From the NCBI GenBank assembly GCA_009733775.1, contig WOGZ01000245.1, positions 1 through 51,209 of the forward strand: 51,209 nt of DNA. The letters run 5' to 3'. Origin of the DNA: Alectoria sarmentosa. Lineage: Eukaryota; Ascomycota; Lecanoromycetes; Lecanorales; Parmeliaceae. The position numbers and the translations under genes were made by a program. This document shows, piece after piece, positions 1 through 11,051 of this stretch. Every line of letters starts with the position of its first letter. Position 1 is the first letter of the stretch. The notes under the pieces were generated by a model. The model searched no databases, was not told where the DNA came from, and was given only the letters and a program-made list of their open reading frames with translations.

Positions 1-2110
1 GATAATGCGAAATGAAAAAAATAAACTTTAAAAGATTATAAAATCGTGATTTTTTATTTAATAATAATGCCGTGAAAGATTTAAATATTTTTAATAATAA
101 TTTTTCGAATAATATAATCGATGTTATCTTAATTTAAATTATATAAAAATAATATAAAATTATCTTTTTCGATTCGTTAATTAAATGAATATTTTAATAT
201 ATTTTTTATATTCGTTATTATTAACGAAACGAATCGCTATTTCGATGCGAATTATTCGAATTTCAATTATCATAAATGATTTAATTCAAAAATATGATAT
301 CTTAATAATTTTTATATTTTGATAAAGTTTTTATTAACACGATTTTTTGAATTCATTAATTAATACGAATAAAATAAACAAAACGACTTAAATATAATAT
401 TAAAATTAATATAAAGTTATATTATATGAGTGTATTAAATAAAACAATTAAATGAGAAGAAAATATATATATATAAAAAAGACATTTATATAAAAATAAA
501 TGTCTCTGTTAAAATACGTTAAGTTTAATCGAATAATGTTAAAGAAATATAATATTAAAGAAAAGTTAATTTTATTAAAAATATAGAATACTCGAGGGCG
601 CGAAATTAAATAACGAATTATATCTTAACAATCAAAATTATTTGTTTCATATAATTACTATTTTAATTACTATTTATTAATAACACATTTTAATATTATT
701 TCAAATAATTATAATTATAATTATATATATACGCTCATATATTCTAAATTTTACAATTCGTAAAATTATTATTTCGTTGAAAAACCACGATTTTTAATGA
801 TATTTTTACATTTTTTATTTATAATATACACTCATTTGATATAAATCTATCTTTTTATTAATGCAAATCATTTCTCTTTAACAATTACTCATATATCTTT
901 TAACGTAAGAATTATTCTTTTATAAACTCGAATTTTTTGTTTTATACATTTTCATATATACTCACAAAGATTTAAATCGAAATTGTTAAAAAGTTATATC
1001 ATGATCTCAATCTTATACTATCGCAATCATAATAATGATTTTTTGAAATCATGAATTTCAACGTCGTCTTATATAAATATTAAACGTAATTTTTACTTTT
1101 TTAAAATCCGATATTAGAGTAATACGAATAACTTCAAAATTTATTTAATATAATTTATACTCGTAATGAACTTTCGTAAAAACTTCTTTATTATCTTTCG
1201 TTTTATAAATTTGATATTTTTTAAAAGCGAATATAAAGATATAATTTAAGTATTCACGATAACATTTTATATTATAAAAGACTAACGATTAAAATATTTA
1301 AAATGTTGTATATAATTTAAACAATGTCGTTTATAAAATTTATAAATAACGTATATTCGATTTCGTTATTCGCTTTCAAAAAAACTTTTATTATTAAATA
1401 TAATTCGCATTTAATTTTTAATAATTTAATATAAATGTTCTTTAACTTATTTAAATCTTTTTTTTCGATTAATTTATAAAATAAAAATTTTTAAATATAT
1501 AATATATCGTTTAAAGTTTATTTTACGAAAATATTTGCGAAAAGTAATTTTAAAGGCGAAGATTTCAAAATTCTTAATTAATTATATATACGATTTACGT
1601 TTATCATCGATTGAATTAATAACTATATAAATAAAACTTCGAAAATTATATACGTTAATTTTTTCGATAGATTTTAAAATAAGGTTTTTATTATAATAAG
1701 TGATTTCGAATTTAAAAATTCGTTTAATCGTTAATATAAAACGTTAATAATTATTTTTATTTATAATACGATATCGTCTTATATAACATTTAAATTAATA
1801 ATGTGTTTTCGTTATAAAGTGTTTAAATGCTTATTAAGTACGTAAGATTTCATTTTATGAATGAATTATAGAAAGAATGATGAGGGAAACGCGAAAATTC
1901 GCGTAAATTCGTTACTTGATTACGCGCTCACTATTACGCTCATAACAAGTGAATAAAGATTATTCGATAGCGCTCAAATACGGGAAGCTGAAATCATATC
2001 AAAAGAGAAATATATACAACGTGAGAATTAAAAAAAAAACATTCAAGATATTATATCATTCGAATATAAATTATAATAGAAAATCAAAAACAAAAAGGAA
2101 TTCAAATAAG
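1..2110. repeat. AT-rich, RIP-like island
   Basis: The stretch consists almost entirely of A and T with scattered CG dinucleotides and almost no CA, which is the pattern left when RIP converts CpA to TpA. It has no ORF of note and no recognisable transposase or polymerase remnant, so the original element cannot be named. Base composition changes abruptly to ordinary fungal DNA between about 2,100 and 2,240. The window opens inside the island, so its left end is not seen. It is probably a mutated transposon block, heterochromatic in life. Confidence 0.8.
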
Positions 2111-3248
2111 TTTCTTGATATCTCTTGCTCGTCACTGTCAGATGACGCGGCGTTTTATACAATCATGCATAGCGCCTTGCCGTGTTCGGTAATTCACATA
2201 CTTAAGGTAGGTCTCACGGAGATCTCAGATAAGATTGCCCGGACAAGGGCCCTTTGCCCCTAGCAGGCCCAATATACCTCAGTCCCTAGGGCTTCTTCTT
2301 CTCTTTGCCTACTTTGTCTTCCTTCGCTTTCCTTTAATACTTCGCAATGATGACTTTTAATCTCATGCAGTTTCAAGCTCACGTTGAGAAGCTGCTCACT
2401 TTCTTTGCCTCATAGCTTTCCTATCTTCCTGCCATCTTCATGACTTACCTACCCTCAACATCTCTGTGTCTAGTGACGGATGGAAAAGTCGGTATTTTCG
2501 GATCCCTTGGCCCAACGAACAAATAGAAAGACTTAATTGAGATTCTTGTGGGAGATGCCAGACGACAGTAATCCAATTGATCGAGAGTCAATCTCAGATG
2601 TGGGAAGAGGCCACCGCAGATCAATAAATGATACAGCAGAGAAAATCCCACCCGGGTTCGATGATTGATATTAAGTCGACGTCGGATGAAGTGCTACGAT
2701 AAGCAATGTCTCTGATTCTGTCATGGCGAGTTTTAGGCCGTATTGTAGGATATGGACAGTGAGCTAGGCGCGAGAAAACGAGAGGCATTGAAAATACGGT
2801 AAATCGAAGGAGAGATACTTGGCATTGGTGTCAAAGACTATCAAATGTTGATTCTCAACGAAGAAACCGCGACGAATCGAATACAACGCTCTAGAGAAAG
2901 GCTCTAGATTAAGACTCAGTGACCGCTCATACGGGAGATCGCAACTATTCCCGGAAATGCTCCGAATCGTAAAATATGTTTCAGGAGTACCCTGCTCCGA
3001 ATCCATAGCTCATGCTGGCTCTCCATCCCTCGTGCACGAGAAAAGGCAAAATAGAGGGGAAGCCAAAGCAGGATGCTAAAACATTTTCTCTACACGCTCT
3101 CGAGATCGACACATCACCAACCCTAGGTTGCCTTCGGAGTCTCAACACCCAACATGTGACACATAACAATGTCACTTGGAGCTTGTTAAAGGGTCTTTGC
3201 ACGCATCCTCCCTCTCAAATCCAAATGTCGGGATCAGATTAGCGAACT
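2111..3248. other. Intergenic, no supported gene
   Basis: Normal base composition returns here. Only short overlapping ORFs on both strands are seen. One minus-strand ORF (2764-3006) faintly resembles the F-box-like family of the next gene, but it has no start context or partner exon that I can defend. Confidence 0.5.
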
Positions 3249-4358
3249 ATGTTTCATGGACCTCCACCTTCGATGGGTTCCGTACCCAACCGAAAGCAAA
3301 GCCATCAACATCGCGAATCAAAGAAGTGGATTCGCCTTCCAGCCAACCAAAGATGCCTCGAGTGCTGTGAGTTATCTCTTTGGAGCCATTTCTTCCTGAT
3401 TCGTGCTGCGTTTAAAGTTGCGAGACTCGTCCGAGGAGTGAAAGAACTCCCGGGACCTGTTTCGCGACTTCAATATGATCCCAAAATAGACATCTGACTC
3501 CGAAATCACTTAGATCCCGTGAGAAGGCCATTCCTTGAGACGGCTTTTGGCAAACTGCCACCGGAAGTTCGAGAGGATATCTTCAAGGACGTGCTGAAAG
3601 TCGGGTCTCTATCACCGTTGAAGGGCGCCATATCCGTTCCAATGACGAGAATCAAGCACGATATTTCACAACGCGGGTCGAAACTCAAGCTCAACATAGG
3701 CCCAGCGGGACCCGCATCATGCCTCGCCCTCCTGCAAACTTGCCACCAGATATACCACGAGTCTTCGCTTCTATTTTACGCTATCAACACATTTTATTTC
3801 TCCAACCCTCAAGACATGCTTTTATTCCTGCGCCATCTCGGACCAGTACGTTGCGAGCAACTTCGATCTTTGCACCTCGAAGATGTCCTCGTGCAGGAGC
3901 CAGTGTTCGGCCCAAAATACCTAGATCAGTTTCGTTCCCAGCGGCTCTACTCCGAAGCTATACTAGCACGCTTCAGCTCTTTGCGCAGAGATGTGATACA
4001 CCCGGACGCCATGAACGCAGTGCAGCTGCTCAACAAGAGCGGCAACCTCCGAAAGATATATATGGATATGCGACCTCCTCAGACCCTGCAATACATCAAG
4101 CTTTGTACGGAACTACCCGGTTTCAACAATAGAGAAATCGTATTTGCGTCTCCAAGTCGTTGGTCCGTGATGGTTCCGTCTACTTGGGAGACAAAATCAT
4201 GGTTCGTTACATTTCTTGCGGATGCGACAAAAAAGTCACTCTGTGACCAGACTTACTGTGCGTACTGGGGAGGGGATGAGAAGTATCGTGTCGAGGTGGA
4301 TATACTTCCGGCATTGTCGGAAGCGAGACTTGGATCACGATCGCTCTATGGATGGTGA
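3249..4358 (+). CDS. F-box-like / 2EXR-type fungal protein, 2 or 3 exons
   Basis: The model joins 3249-3366 and 3514-4358 (320 aa). The intron has a GTGAGT donor, a CTGAC branch site and a CACTTAG acceptor, and the phase fits exactly. The second exon alone has no ATG near its start, which argues for the upstream exon. It begins with an F-box-like LPPEVREDIF segment, then LLQTCHQIYHES and an FYFSNPQDMLLF stretch, the layout of the many fungal 2EXR/DUF7730 proteins with a degenerate F-box-like N-terminus. Molecular function is unknown; substrate-adaptor roles are assumed for the family. The C-terminus is uncertain. A GTGAGA at 4355 could splice to 4396 in phase and continue to a stop at 4582, adding a coherent helical tail, but that intron would be only 41 nt. 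Confidence 0.6.
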
Positions 4359-4891
4359 GATTGGGCACGGTAGCAGTGTGGATAAGGCAACGAAGGGTCC
4401 GAGAATCTCTTGAGCTTCGTTTGCTCTGCAAATATGAGATAATGCCTCGACAGAATACACGGACAATAGAGGTCCTGGCCAAAGCTTTGCACTTTAATTT
4501 AGAAAGTCTTCCTGATGCACTAAGATCCAGCTTGAGGTGTTCTTTCCTTTCAAAGCTATCTGTTGTGATGCTCGATTTGTAGGAGACAGCCAAAGCGAGA
4601 GGATGCACTGCGAATCCCTGATCGTTGTTCTCTGTATGGAATGGATCGAGGGGACCAATGGGGCGGCTTGGCCCCGCCGCCGAGCTGTCAGTAGACTAAA
4701 ATCCAGTATACAATGCCTCTATTTTTCACCGTCCTGAATCCTTGTAGAGCGATTGGCACTGACTTAGATCATAGAAACAAAGAGCTTGTGTCACTTCGTA
4801 GAAGTTTCGTCCTGAGGGAAGAGAAGGCAGGAACGACCATACTCGCCTGCGGTAACAACCCCTCTAACATGACACTGTCCTGAAGGCACCA
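4359..4891. other. Intergenic / possible 3' exon
   Basis: The interval may include a last exon of the previous gene (4396-4582, in phase if a 41-nt intron is allowed). The remainder should hold the promoter and 5' UTR of the gene starting at 4892. I recognise no specific regulatory motif. Confidence 0.4.
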
Positions 4892-7480
4892 ATGCCTTCG
4901 CGCGTTGTTCAGCATCACACGCGTGAAGAATCTCCGCCATCGGAGAGTGAGAAGTCGTTCGTATCAGCAGCATCAGAAAACACGTCCGATTGGTCTAATA
5001 AAGACTCTCGCATTGGCCAATCGGCCGCAGCAGCGCTACCTTCACCACCACGTCACTCAGTAATCGCGCCCTCTCACTCCTCTACACTAGGTACACCTCA
5101 GGCCTCAAATAAAAGTCCCGACCTCACAGCTGGACTACAAGCACTTTCACCATCCTCGTCGACATCACCTACTCCGCTTGCCCCACAAATAGGATCTTAC
5201 TTCGCCCAGCAACCAGGTGCATCGGGCAATGAAGCTCGATCTCCACCGAACAGAAGGCCGCCTGCCTCACGGTCTAGCCATGGCATAGAGACATTCTCAG
5301 GTCCTCCACCAGCTTTGAGCACTCGGCGATCCTACAACGCTGAGTCGCCTTGGCGAAATCCTCCTTCAAGTGACCAACGCGCCATACAATCACCTGTAAA
5401 ACACAGCTCAAGCATTGATTCTATTGTTAGACAAACATACCATACTGCAAATGAACATATTGGATACAACATTTCGGAGGGTGCGCGCTCAGCACAACCA
5501 CGGAAGTCGTCGATAGCGGAGGGTGGGTCAGTAGCAATGGACGGACGCTATGACGTCCATTCCGGAAGTGAAGAAGATCGAGACTCGACACTGCGCATCA
5601 ATGGTCATAAGGCAAAGAACGGGAGGCATGCTAGGAACGAAAATGGTCAACAGCAATCTCAATCTTCACACGAGGACCTCTTCTTGAATCTGGCACGGGC
5701 AGACTCGGTAATTGACGATGGGCCAGAGCCGTCAAATAGAAGCGAAAGAAGACGTTCTCGAATTCGAGGTTCAAGTTTGCAACAGTCAAACAAATCTCGA
5801 CCATCATCTTCACACAGGCCGAGTACCAGCGTTGGGAGCTTTGGCCAACAGGTCTCACCAATGCACAGCAATCATCATGAGCCGTCCTTCAATCCGTCAT
5901 TCCACGACCCCCTTGAGAAGAACTTGCTGTCTTCTTTTAGAGACTCCTCGGCCAAAAGCCGATCCTATGCTGCGTCTGCCCATCCTCTCGACCAACGACA
6001 TCGCACCGGTAACAACAGGACATCATTGGGAGGGTCAACGCGCGATGACCTGACGCAAGATCGATCGCTGGTGCTGCCACTGGGAGGTGGGAGACGACGG
6101 TCTATACGTGAGCCATTTCCTGGAATCGTGGGCCTAGGCTACAAGCATTCTAATCTGTCCTATACATCCAATGGCGACTACGGATCTTCGTACTTTTCAG
6201 GGCAACAAGACCAAAGCGGAGAAGTCGATGAAGACCCTCAAACGCCCCACGCAGAAGGCACCGAGTCTACAGTGTCCACAACAGCGCCCTCAACTGTCTG
6301 GGATGAGCTCGAAGACATGAAGTCCAGAATACGCAAGCTTGAGATCACCGGGAAAATACCCGCCTCATCAAATGCAGCGATGTCCAGCACCTTACGTGAA
6401 CGTCCGCCGACTGCAACGACAACTATGACTACCAATTCCTTGTCACCAAAACGCCGCCACATGAAAAATGTCTCCCCAGAAGCCTCTACGCTCAAATCCC
6501 CCGAAGTTGCAAACCTACATCCACTCCTGCATGCCTCTTTGGCAAAGACCAAACTCGCAATCAGTGCGAACCTCTACAAAGCTCTGGATGCCACAGCATC
6601 AGATGCACTAACACTGGCGGCCATGGCAGGTAATACAAGCGCTCGAGGTGTCTCTCCTAGCACAGCATCCATTGCTGGCACCTCAAGTGGACTCGACCGG
6701 CAATTGTGCAGAAAGGCAGACAACATGTGTCGAAGTCTTACCGAACTTTGCATTGCGTTGGCAGAAGAGACACCAGAGACCGGAATCGCTGTTGGCAAAA
6801 CTCGAACCGGAAGTAAGGACGCCAACGCAGCAGCACAACGAAATGAACCCTCTTTGCAGGACCTGAGGTCTTTCCGTGCTACCAGCGACGAACCAGACTT
6901 CAGATCAAGCTCCAGAGTTATCAGCCGACTGGAAGCTCGACGTACGAGCCTTGCGCTTGGCTCCAGTCCCCTCAGTCGTATGGAGTCTCCACAGGAAGCT
7001 CCTACGCCAATTGAAGCAGTGCCACCTGCATCAAGCAGATTGGATAGGAAGTCCTCGGTCAACCACCGTGGTCGCGCTAGTGAGGATCAAGGGGATACTA
7101 TAAGCAGCAAGAGGCCGCCATCCCGAGCCATGACGGAGATTGGGCAGATAAGACATTCGCCGCAGACAAGAATATCCCGGGAGTATACGTCCCAGCATCC
7201 AATGCCCAACCACCCGCAACGATCACCATCCGCGCAATCATCCTTGCCTACGCGGAAAAGTTACTTCCCTCCGGCTTCACAGTCTCCACTCACGCCCAAC
7301 GTACAGCCTGGAAACAGGAGATACCTCGATCACTCAACACCGCCGTCCTCGGCAGATAGCAGCCGTTTGGCAGAGGCGAGGCAACGGAGGATCGCCTCGC
7401 TTGGCCAGCATACGTCTGCGGGTCAATCGAGGATCGGCATTGCCTCTGGGAGGTTGCGGAAGCCTGAGGTAGAGCAGTGA
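4892..7480 (+). CDS. Conserved low-complexity fungal protein, 862 aa
   Basis: One uninterrupted ORF starts with ATG in a good context (cacca before ATG). Most of the protein is Ser/Pro/Arg-rich and predicted disordered, with many SP and RSS motifs that are potential phosphosites. Two ordered parts stand out. One is a short coiled-coil segment around residues 470-485 (WDELEDMKSRIRKLE). The other is a helical stretch at about 540-635, with HPLLHASLAKTK and a Cys-containing CRKADNMCRSLTELC block. This WDELxDxKSRIRKLE plus helical-block layout recalls orthologues in other Pezizomycotina, but I know no established function for them. There is no signal peptide or membrane segment. A scaffold or cell-cortex role would be a guess. 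Confidence 0.85.
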   Translation: MPSRVVQHHTREESPPSESEKSFVSAASENTSDWSNKDSRIGQSAAAALPSPPRHSVIAPSHSSTLGTPQASNKSPDLTAGLQALSPSSSTSPTPLAPQIGSYFAQQPGASGNEARSPPNRRPPASRSSHGIETFSGPPPALSTRRSYNAESPWRNPPSSDQRAIQSPVKHSSSIDSIVRQTYHTANEHIGYNISEGARSAQPRKSSIAEGGSVAMDGRYDVHSGSEEDRDSTLRINGHKAKNGRHARNENGQQQSQSSHEDLFLNLARADSVIDDGPEPSNRSERRRSRIRGSSLQQSNKSRPSSSHRPSTSVGSFGQQVSPMHSNHHEPSFNPSFHDPLEKNLLSSFRDSSAKSRSYAASAHPLDQRHRTGNNRTSLGGSTRDDLTQDRSLVLPLGGGRRRSIREPFPGIVGLGYKHSNLSYTSNGDYGSSYFSGQQDQSGEVDEDPQTPHAEGTESTVSTTAPSTVWDELEDMKSRIRKLEITGKIPASSNAAMSSTLRERPPTATTTMTTNSLSPKRRHMKNVSPEASTLKSPEVANLHPLLHASLAKTKLAISANLYKALDATASDALTLAAMAGNTSARGVSPSTASIAGTSSGLDRQLCRKADNMCRSLTELCIALAEETPETGIAVGKTRTGSKDANAAAQRNEPSLQDLRSFRATSDEPDFRSSSRVISRLEARRTSLALGSSPLSRMESPQEAPTPIEAVPPASSRLDRKSSVNHRGRASEDQGDTISSKRPPSRAMTEIGQIRHSPQTRISREYTSQHPMPNHPQRSPSAQSSLPTRKSYFPPASQSPLTPNVQPGNRRYLDHSTPPSSADSSRLAEARQRRIASLGQHTSAGQSRIGIASGRLRKPEVEQ

Positions 7481-8352
7481 TATCAGCAGTACGACTCTCG
7501 GCTTGAACGGGTAGCACTTTCTTCTTCCACACAGCAATTAGGGTGGAGGTGCAGGCTGAAAAGGAAACGCGAGCGTGGTGTCTCAGGTGTCGGGAAAACG
7601 AGTCATGATGGTGTTGGCGTCCAGAGAATTTGGAAGCTGGCCGGGTCATATGCAAGAACGGGGTGTCTGGAAGACGAAAAAGCGATTTATCGGTATCACG
7701 CCGCGAAGCTTTGGCGGATTTGCTTGTGATCTCACCGAACAGCTTATTGAGATATCTGACAGAGCTACACTTGCACGTTGAAGTCGCTTCCTTTGGTTCT
7801 CGATGATCATGCAGACCTGCTTCATGCTCATGCAGTATCCCGGTTTCTGATGAACCCAGCACATGTAGCCCTTGCAGTAGTCTTGGTATTTCGCAAGTGC
7901 CTGCATAGAATTCCGATATCGTAGACACATTACTGCACTACTCATGCGCCAGCAATGCGCTGTGAAGAATCTGACAGGACTCGCTGGGTTACCGACAACA
8001 TGGCGAGAGTTCTATCAGATTTCGAATCAGAATCTTCACCGCCTAAGTACTCACATCCCATTATCTCAACACTCCAAAATCTGGCATGCGATACCCACCC
8101 CGAAACTTCATTCCCTCCTGTTCCATTTCGAGGACTCGTCAGAATTCCTGCAAGGTGTCGCTCTTGCCCCACCTTTCTGACACCAGAACCTCCAACACCA
8201 CTTCGAGAGACCCTTTGTATTTACTCAGCCATCGCCCACAATCTTCCTTCCCTTACTCTTTCTCTAAGCACTCAAAGAGACTCCTTCGTTCAGAATTCTC
8301 ATCGTCTGGTTCTCGTTTCCTTCCACCAAAAGCGGGGGCCTTGACCCATGCC
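7481..8352. other. Intergenic, tpt1 promoter side
   Basis: The interval holds the 3' end of the 862-aa gene and the 5' region of tpt1. Several overlapping ORFs of 60-140 codons exist on both strands, but none has a recognisable domain. A minus-strand Cys-containing ORF (7646-7945) lacks a signal peptide and is not called. CT-rich pyrimidine tracts lie at about 8240-8290, as is common just upstream of fungal starts. Confidence 0.5.
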
Positions 8353-9673
8353 ATGCCCGGCCGAAAAAGCAAAGGTACCTCCAGAGAGGTTGAGATTTCG
8401 AGGAGTCTGAGTTATCTGCTCAGGCATGGGGCGAAGACGGAGGGGATCGAGTTGGACGAGGCGGGGTGGGCTAATGTCGCTGATGTGGTGGGTCTTGTTG
8501 GCATTTTCTTTTTGTAGAGAATATGTGGTATCTGTTCAAAGGTCCTTGTTGTATCTTATCTTCGTGGCTGCAACATCTGCATCGAAACGTCTTGGCTGAA
8601 GCATGTTGTCTGTTCCCATGTTGTCTATTTACATGTTGTCTGTTCCCATGATATATGTCCTCTGCTCTACTACAAACAGGAATTTCGTCAGCAGCATACT
8701 AGTATTTCTTCTTCTACGTGCTATCTATCCTCCCTCGTACTTGAAGACCTCAACCATCTTCACAGGCGCCATAGAAATACAGGAATTGGCTTTTCAAACC
8801 CTCTGGCTCCAAGAAACCCAATTGACCACCCTTCACCAGCTCGTCTGGCGTCGCATCGCTTCCCTAAAAGTCAACCTCACCGAACTCCAATCCATCGTCG
8901 CCACCAACGACAAGAAGCGCTACCAGATCGAACTCGACCCCGCTGGTTACCTCCGCGCACCCAACACCAGAATCGCCAGCACTACCGCATCCGACCCCGC
9001 AGATTGGCGCATCCGCGCCACCCAAGGCCACTCCATAATGACAATTTCCAGTGACCAGGTTTTCAAACCCATTCTACTGACTGACGCGGACTGTCCGGAT
9101 TTCGTCGTGCATGGCACAGACTTCAAGCCCTGGAAGGAGATTGAAGGAAGCGGGGGATTGAAGCCGATGCGAAGGACGCATATTCATTTCGCGACGAAGT
9201 TGCCGGACAAGTTGCCACCGTTGGATCGGAAATACCAGTCTCAGAGTAGACCGAAGGAGGGGCCGGTTGATAAAGTTCTTTCCGGGATGAGGCTTACGAG
9301 TACGATTGTCATTTGGGTCGACGTGAAGAAGTCTCTAGAGGGCGGGGTAAAGTGGTGGAGGAGTGCGAATGAGGTTGTCTTGACTGAAGGGATTGGGGAG
9401 CCAAAGATGTTGGGCTTTGAGTGGTTCAAGTGGGTGGAGAGAAGGGGGTCAGGGGAGATTCTGTATGGGGAGAAGGTGGAGAGTGGGGAGGTGGGGGAGT
9501 TGGAGCGGAGGATGGATGGACTGAGGGTTGGGTTGGGGGAAGAAGAGAAGGTGGATGGAGGAAAGGCGCCTCAAGAGGACGTGAATGGCGAAAAGGTGCT
9601 CCAAGAAAAGCAAGCCAATGGGGATGAGAAGCTTGATCCGGCTGCCGCGGTCAAAGACAATTGGGATGATTAA
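8353..9673 (+). CDS. tpt1: tRNA 2'-phosphotransferase (Tpt1/KptA)
   Basis: Exons 8353-8487 and 8840-9673 encode 322 aa. Tpt1 removes the splice-junction 2'-phosphate from ligated tRNA using NAD+, the last step of tRNA splicing. Family hallmarks are visible: LSYLLRHG (R24, H25), NDKKRY, RIRATQGHS (R104), VVHGT (136-138), MRRTHIHFA, SGMR (R196) and the NEVVLTEG block. The catalytic Arg-His-Arg-Arg set known for KptA is therefore intact. After about residue 245 there is a charged, Gly/Glu-rich tail with no counterpart in bacterial KptA. The intron (GTGGGT...ACCAG, phase 0, 352 nt) is long for this genome and is fully open in the exon-2 frame from 8603. A second isoform starting at 8603 would lack R24/H25 and should be inactive. 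The gene is convergent with efg1. Confidence 0.92.
8602..8646 (+). repeat. 15-bp tandem repeat, three copies, in tpt1 intron
   Basis: The units CATGTTGTCTGTTCC, CATGTTGTCTATTTA and CATGTTGTCTGTTCC lie head to tail, followed by a fragment starting CATG. The unit length keeps the surrounding frame open. Confidence 0.9.
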
Positions 9674-10203
9674 CACAGGATGGCTGTGGATGGTATGATC
9701 TTAGTCGACATTCACGACTTTTTGCATCTGCTATCCGCGTTCGAGCTGATGAGCCCACTTTCGGTATCCACAAACTACATAGCTATGGACCATAAAACGA
9801 GGGAAAACCCTCTAATCGGTTCAGACACATGCGGTAAATCAAGACGGCCAAGCGCGGCTACGTCAGGGGGTGTACAGGTATCAACATCGCGTTGAACATA
9901 CCTTCTCAAGCTGGTGTGCTTCTCGCATATCTTGAATGAAGTCTGAAGGGGGTCCCCTTTTGCTGCAATATCTGATGCTTGGGCTGGTGACCGAGGTATT
10001 GGCACACTGACAGTGCCACATCCCCCCGACTTTGCGCATTCTTCTGGACTTTAATCCCACAGAGTGCTAGCCGAAACCGAATACGCTATCAAGGTGTCGC
10101 AGTAAATGATTCTCCGGCCTTCCAATAGTTGAACTGAAATATTGGTCTTTGCATTTTCAGCAGCCTCTTGCTCTCAACTGGCGGTTTGTAATTTTCGGCA
10201 AGA
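9674..10203. other. Convergent intergenic (tpt1 / efg1 3' ends)
   Basis: The interval lies between two converging genes. Only short overlapping ORFs are seen, and no polyadenylation signal stands out. Confidence 0.5.
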
Positions 10204-11051
10204 TCATTCCTCGAAGAATCCGCCATCACTTTCTTCATCTTGCACTTGCCGTACTTTTGCCTTTGATGATTTAGATCCGGCAGGTCCATTCTTGTTGTCA
10301 TGTTTCGACCTAGGTCTCTCCAGGGCAGAAGATTTCCTTTTATCGACGGGTGTACAGATCGCCAGTTTCCCATCTCGTAACGCTTCCAGTGTCCCCTCTA
10401 CCGTACACTGCTCGACCTTCTGCCACATAGCTGGTTTCTCCGTCACTAATTTTCTCGCTTCCGTTTCTCCGCTCTCGGCATCCTCTTGGCGTGGGAATAT
10501 ACTTTTGTACTTCTCAGTCAGGGGGTGGTAGATTGTATAATTGACATCAATTTCTGCGTCATGCAACTCCTTTTCGAGATGCTTGTGTTCGGACGTATCC
10601 AGTGAGGAGGCATCAAGACGTTTCTTGAGCCTTTTGTGGGCTCTTGTGGCTTTCTGACGCTCTTCAAACATTGTCGTAATCAGCATACTGTTATCCTAAT
10701 GGTACGTAGCTTGGCTTGAGCTAGGAATAACCCACCAAAGAACCGCACCATGTGGTATTTCTTGATGAGCTCATGCTTCCTCTTGTCTTCGTGAACCTTC
10801 TCTACGTCTTGCTTGTATCCGGCGAGTGCTCGCTCTTTCTCTATTCGAACTCCAGGGGGCAGCTGGTCGGAATGCTCGAGCGCTCGGGTCAGGTCCCGTA
10901 TCTTTGACTTGAGCTGGTTAACAGAGGGGGTTTTGGTACTTGGGGGCGCAAAGTCGTTTGATCTTCGACGTTTGGAGGGGTGAGGCTGGGTACGTCGAGG
11001 CGCTGACTCTGATGGCGTAGAGTCATCGTAATGGGTACGTTTGGTCCCCAT
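10204..11051 (-). CDS. efg1: rRNA-processing protein Efg1
   Basis: Exons (minus strand) 11051-10736 and 10661-10204 give 257 aa. Efg1 is a nucleolar factor needed for early 18S rRNA processing in yeast. Recognition rests on the central block: LKSKIRDLTRAL, then PPGVRIEKERALAGYKQD, then KKYHMVRFF joined across the intron to ERQKATRAHKRLKKR, and IDVNYTIYHPLTEKYKSIFP. The N-terminus is basic and low-complexity (PSKRRRSND), fitting a nucleolar protein, and the tail is charged with EEES near the end. The 74-nt intron starts GTGGGT. The acceptor (TTTGAAG) was picked because it restores the conserved FFERQKAT and keeps phase. An in-frame ORF upstream of the chosen ATG is not needed. Confidence 0.9.

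Noticed and set aside
2764..3006. Minus-strand peptide resembling the F-box-like/2EXR family (FFVENQHLIVFD)
   Set aside because: The similarity is short and impressionistic, and no adjoining exon or frame continues it.
6574..7062. 162-codon minus-strand ORF
   Set aside because: It is a shadow of the Ser/Ala-rich plus-strand gene.
7290..7928. 212-codon minus-strand ORF
   Set aside because: It overlaps the 3' end of the 862-aa gene in antisense, and its composition mirrors that gene's Ser codons.
7646..7945. Cys-containing 99-codon minus-strand ORF, possible small secreted protein
   Set aside because: It has no signal peptide, no cysteine pattern that I know and no splice partner.
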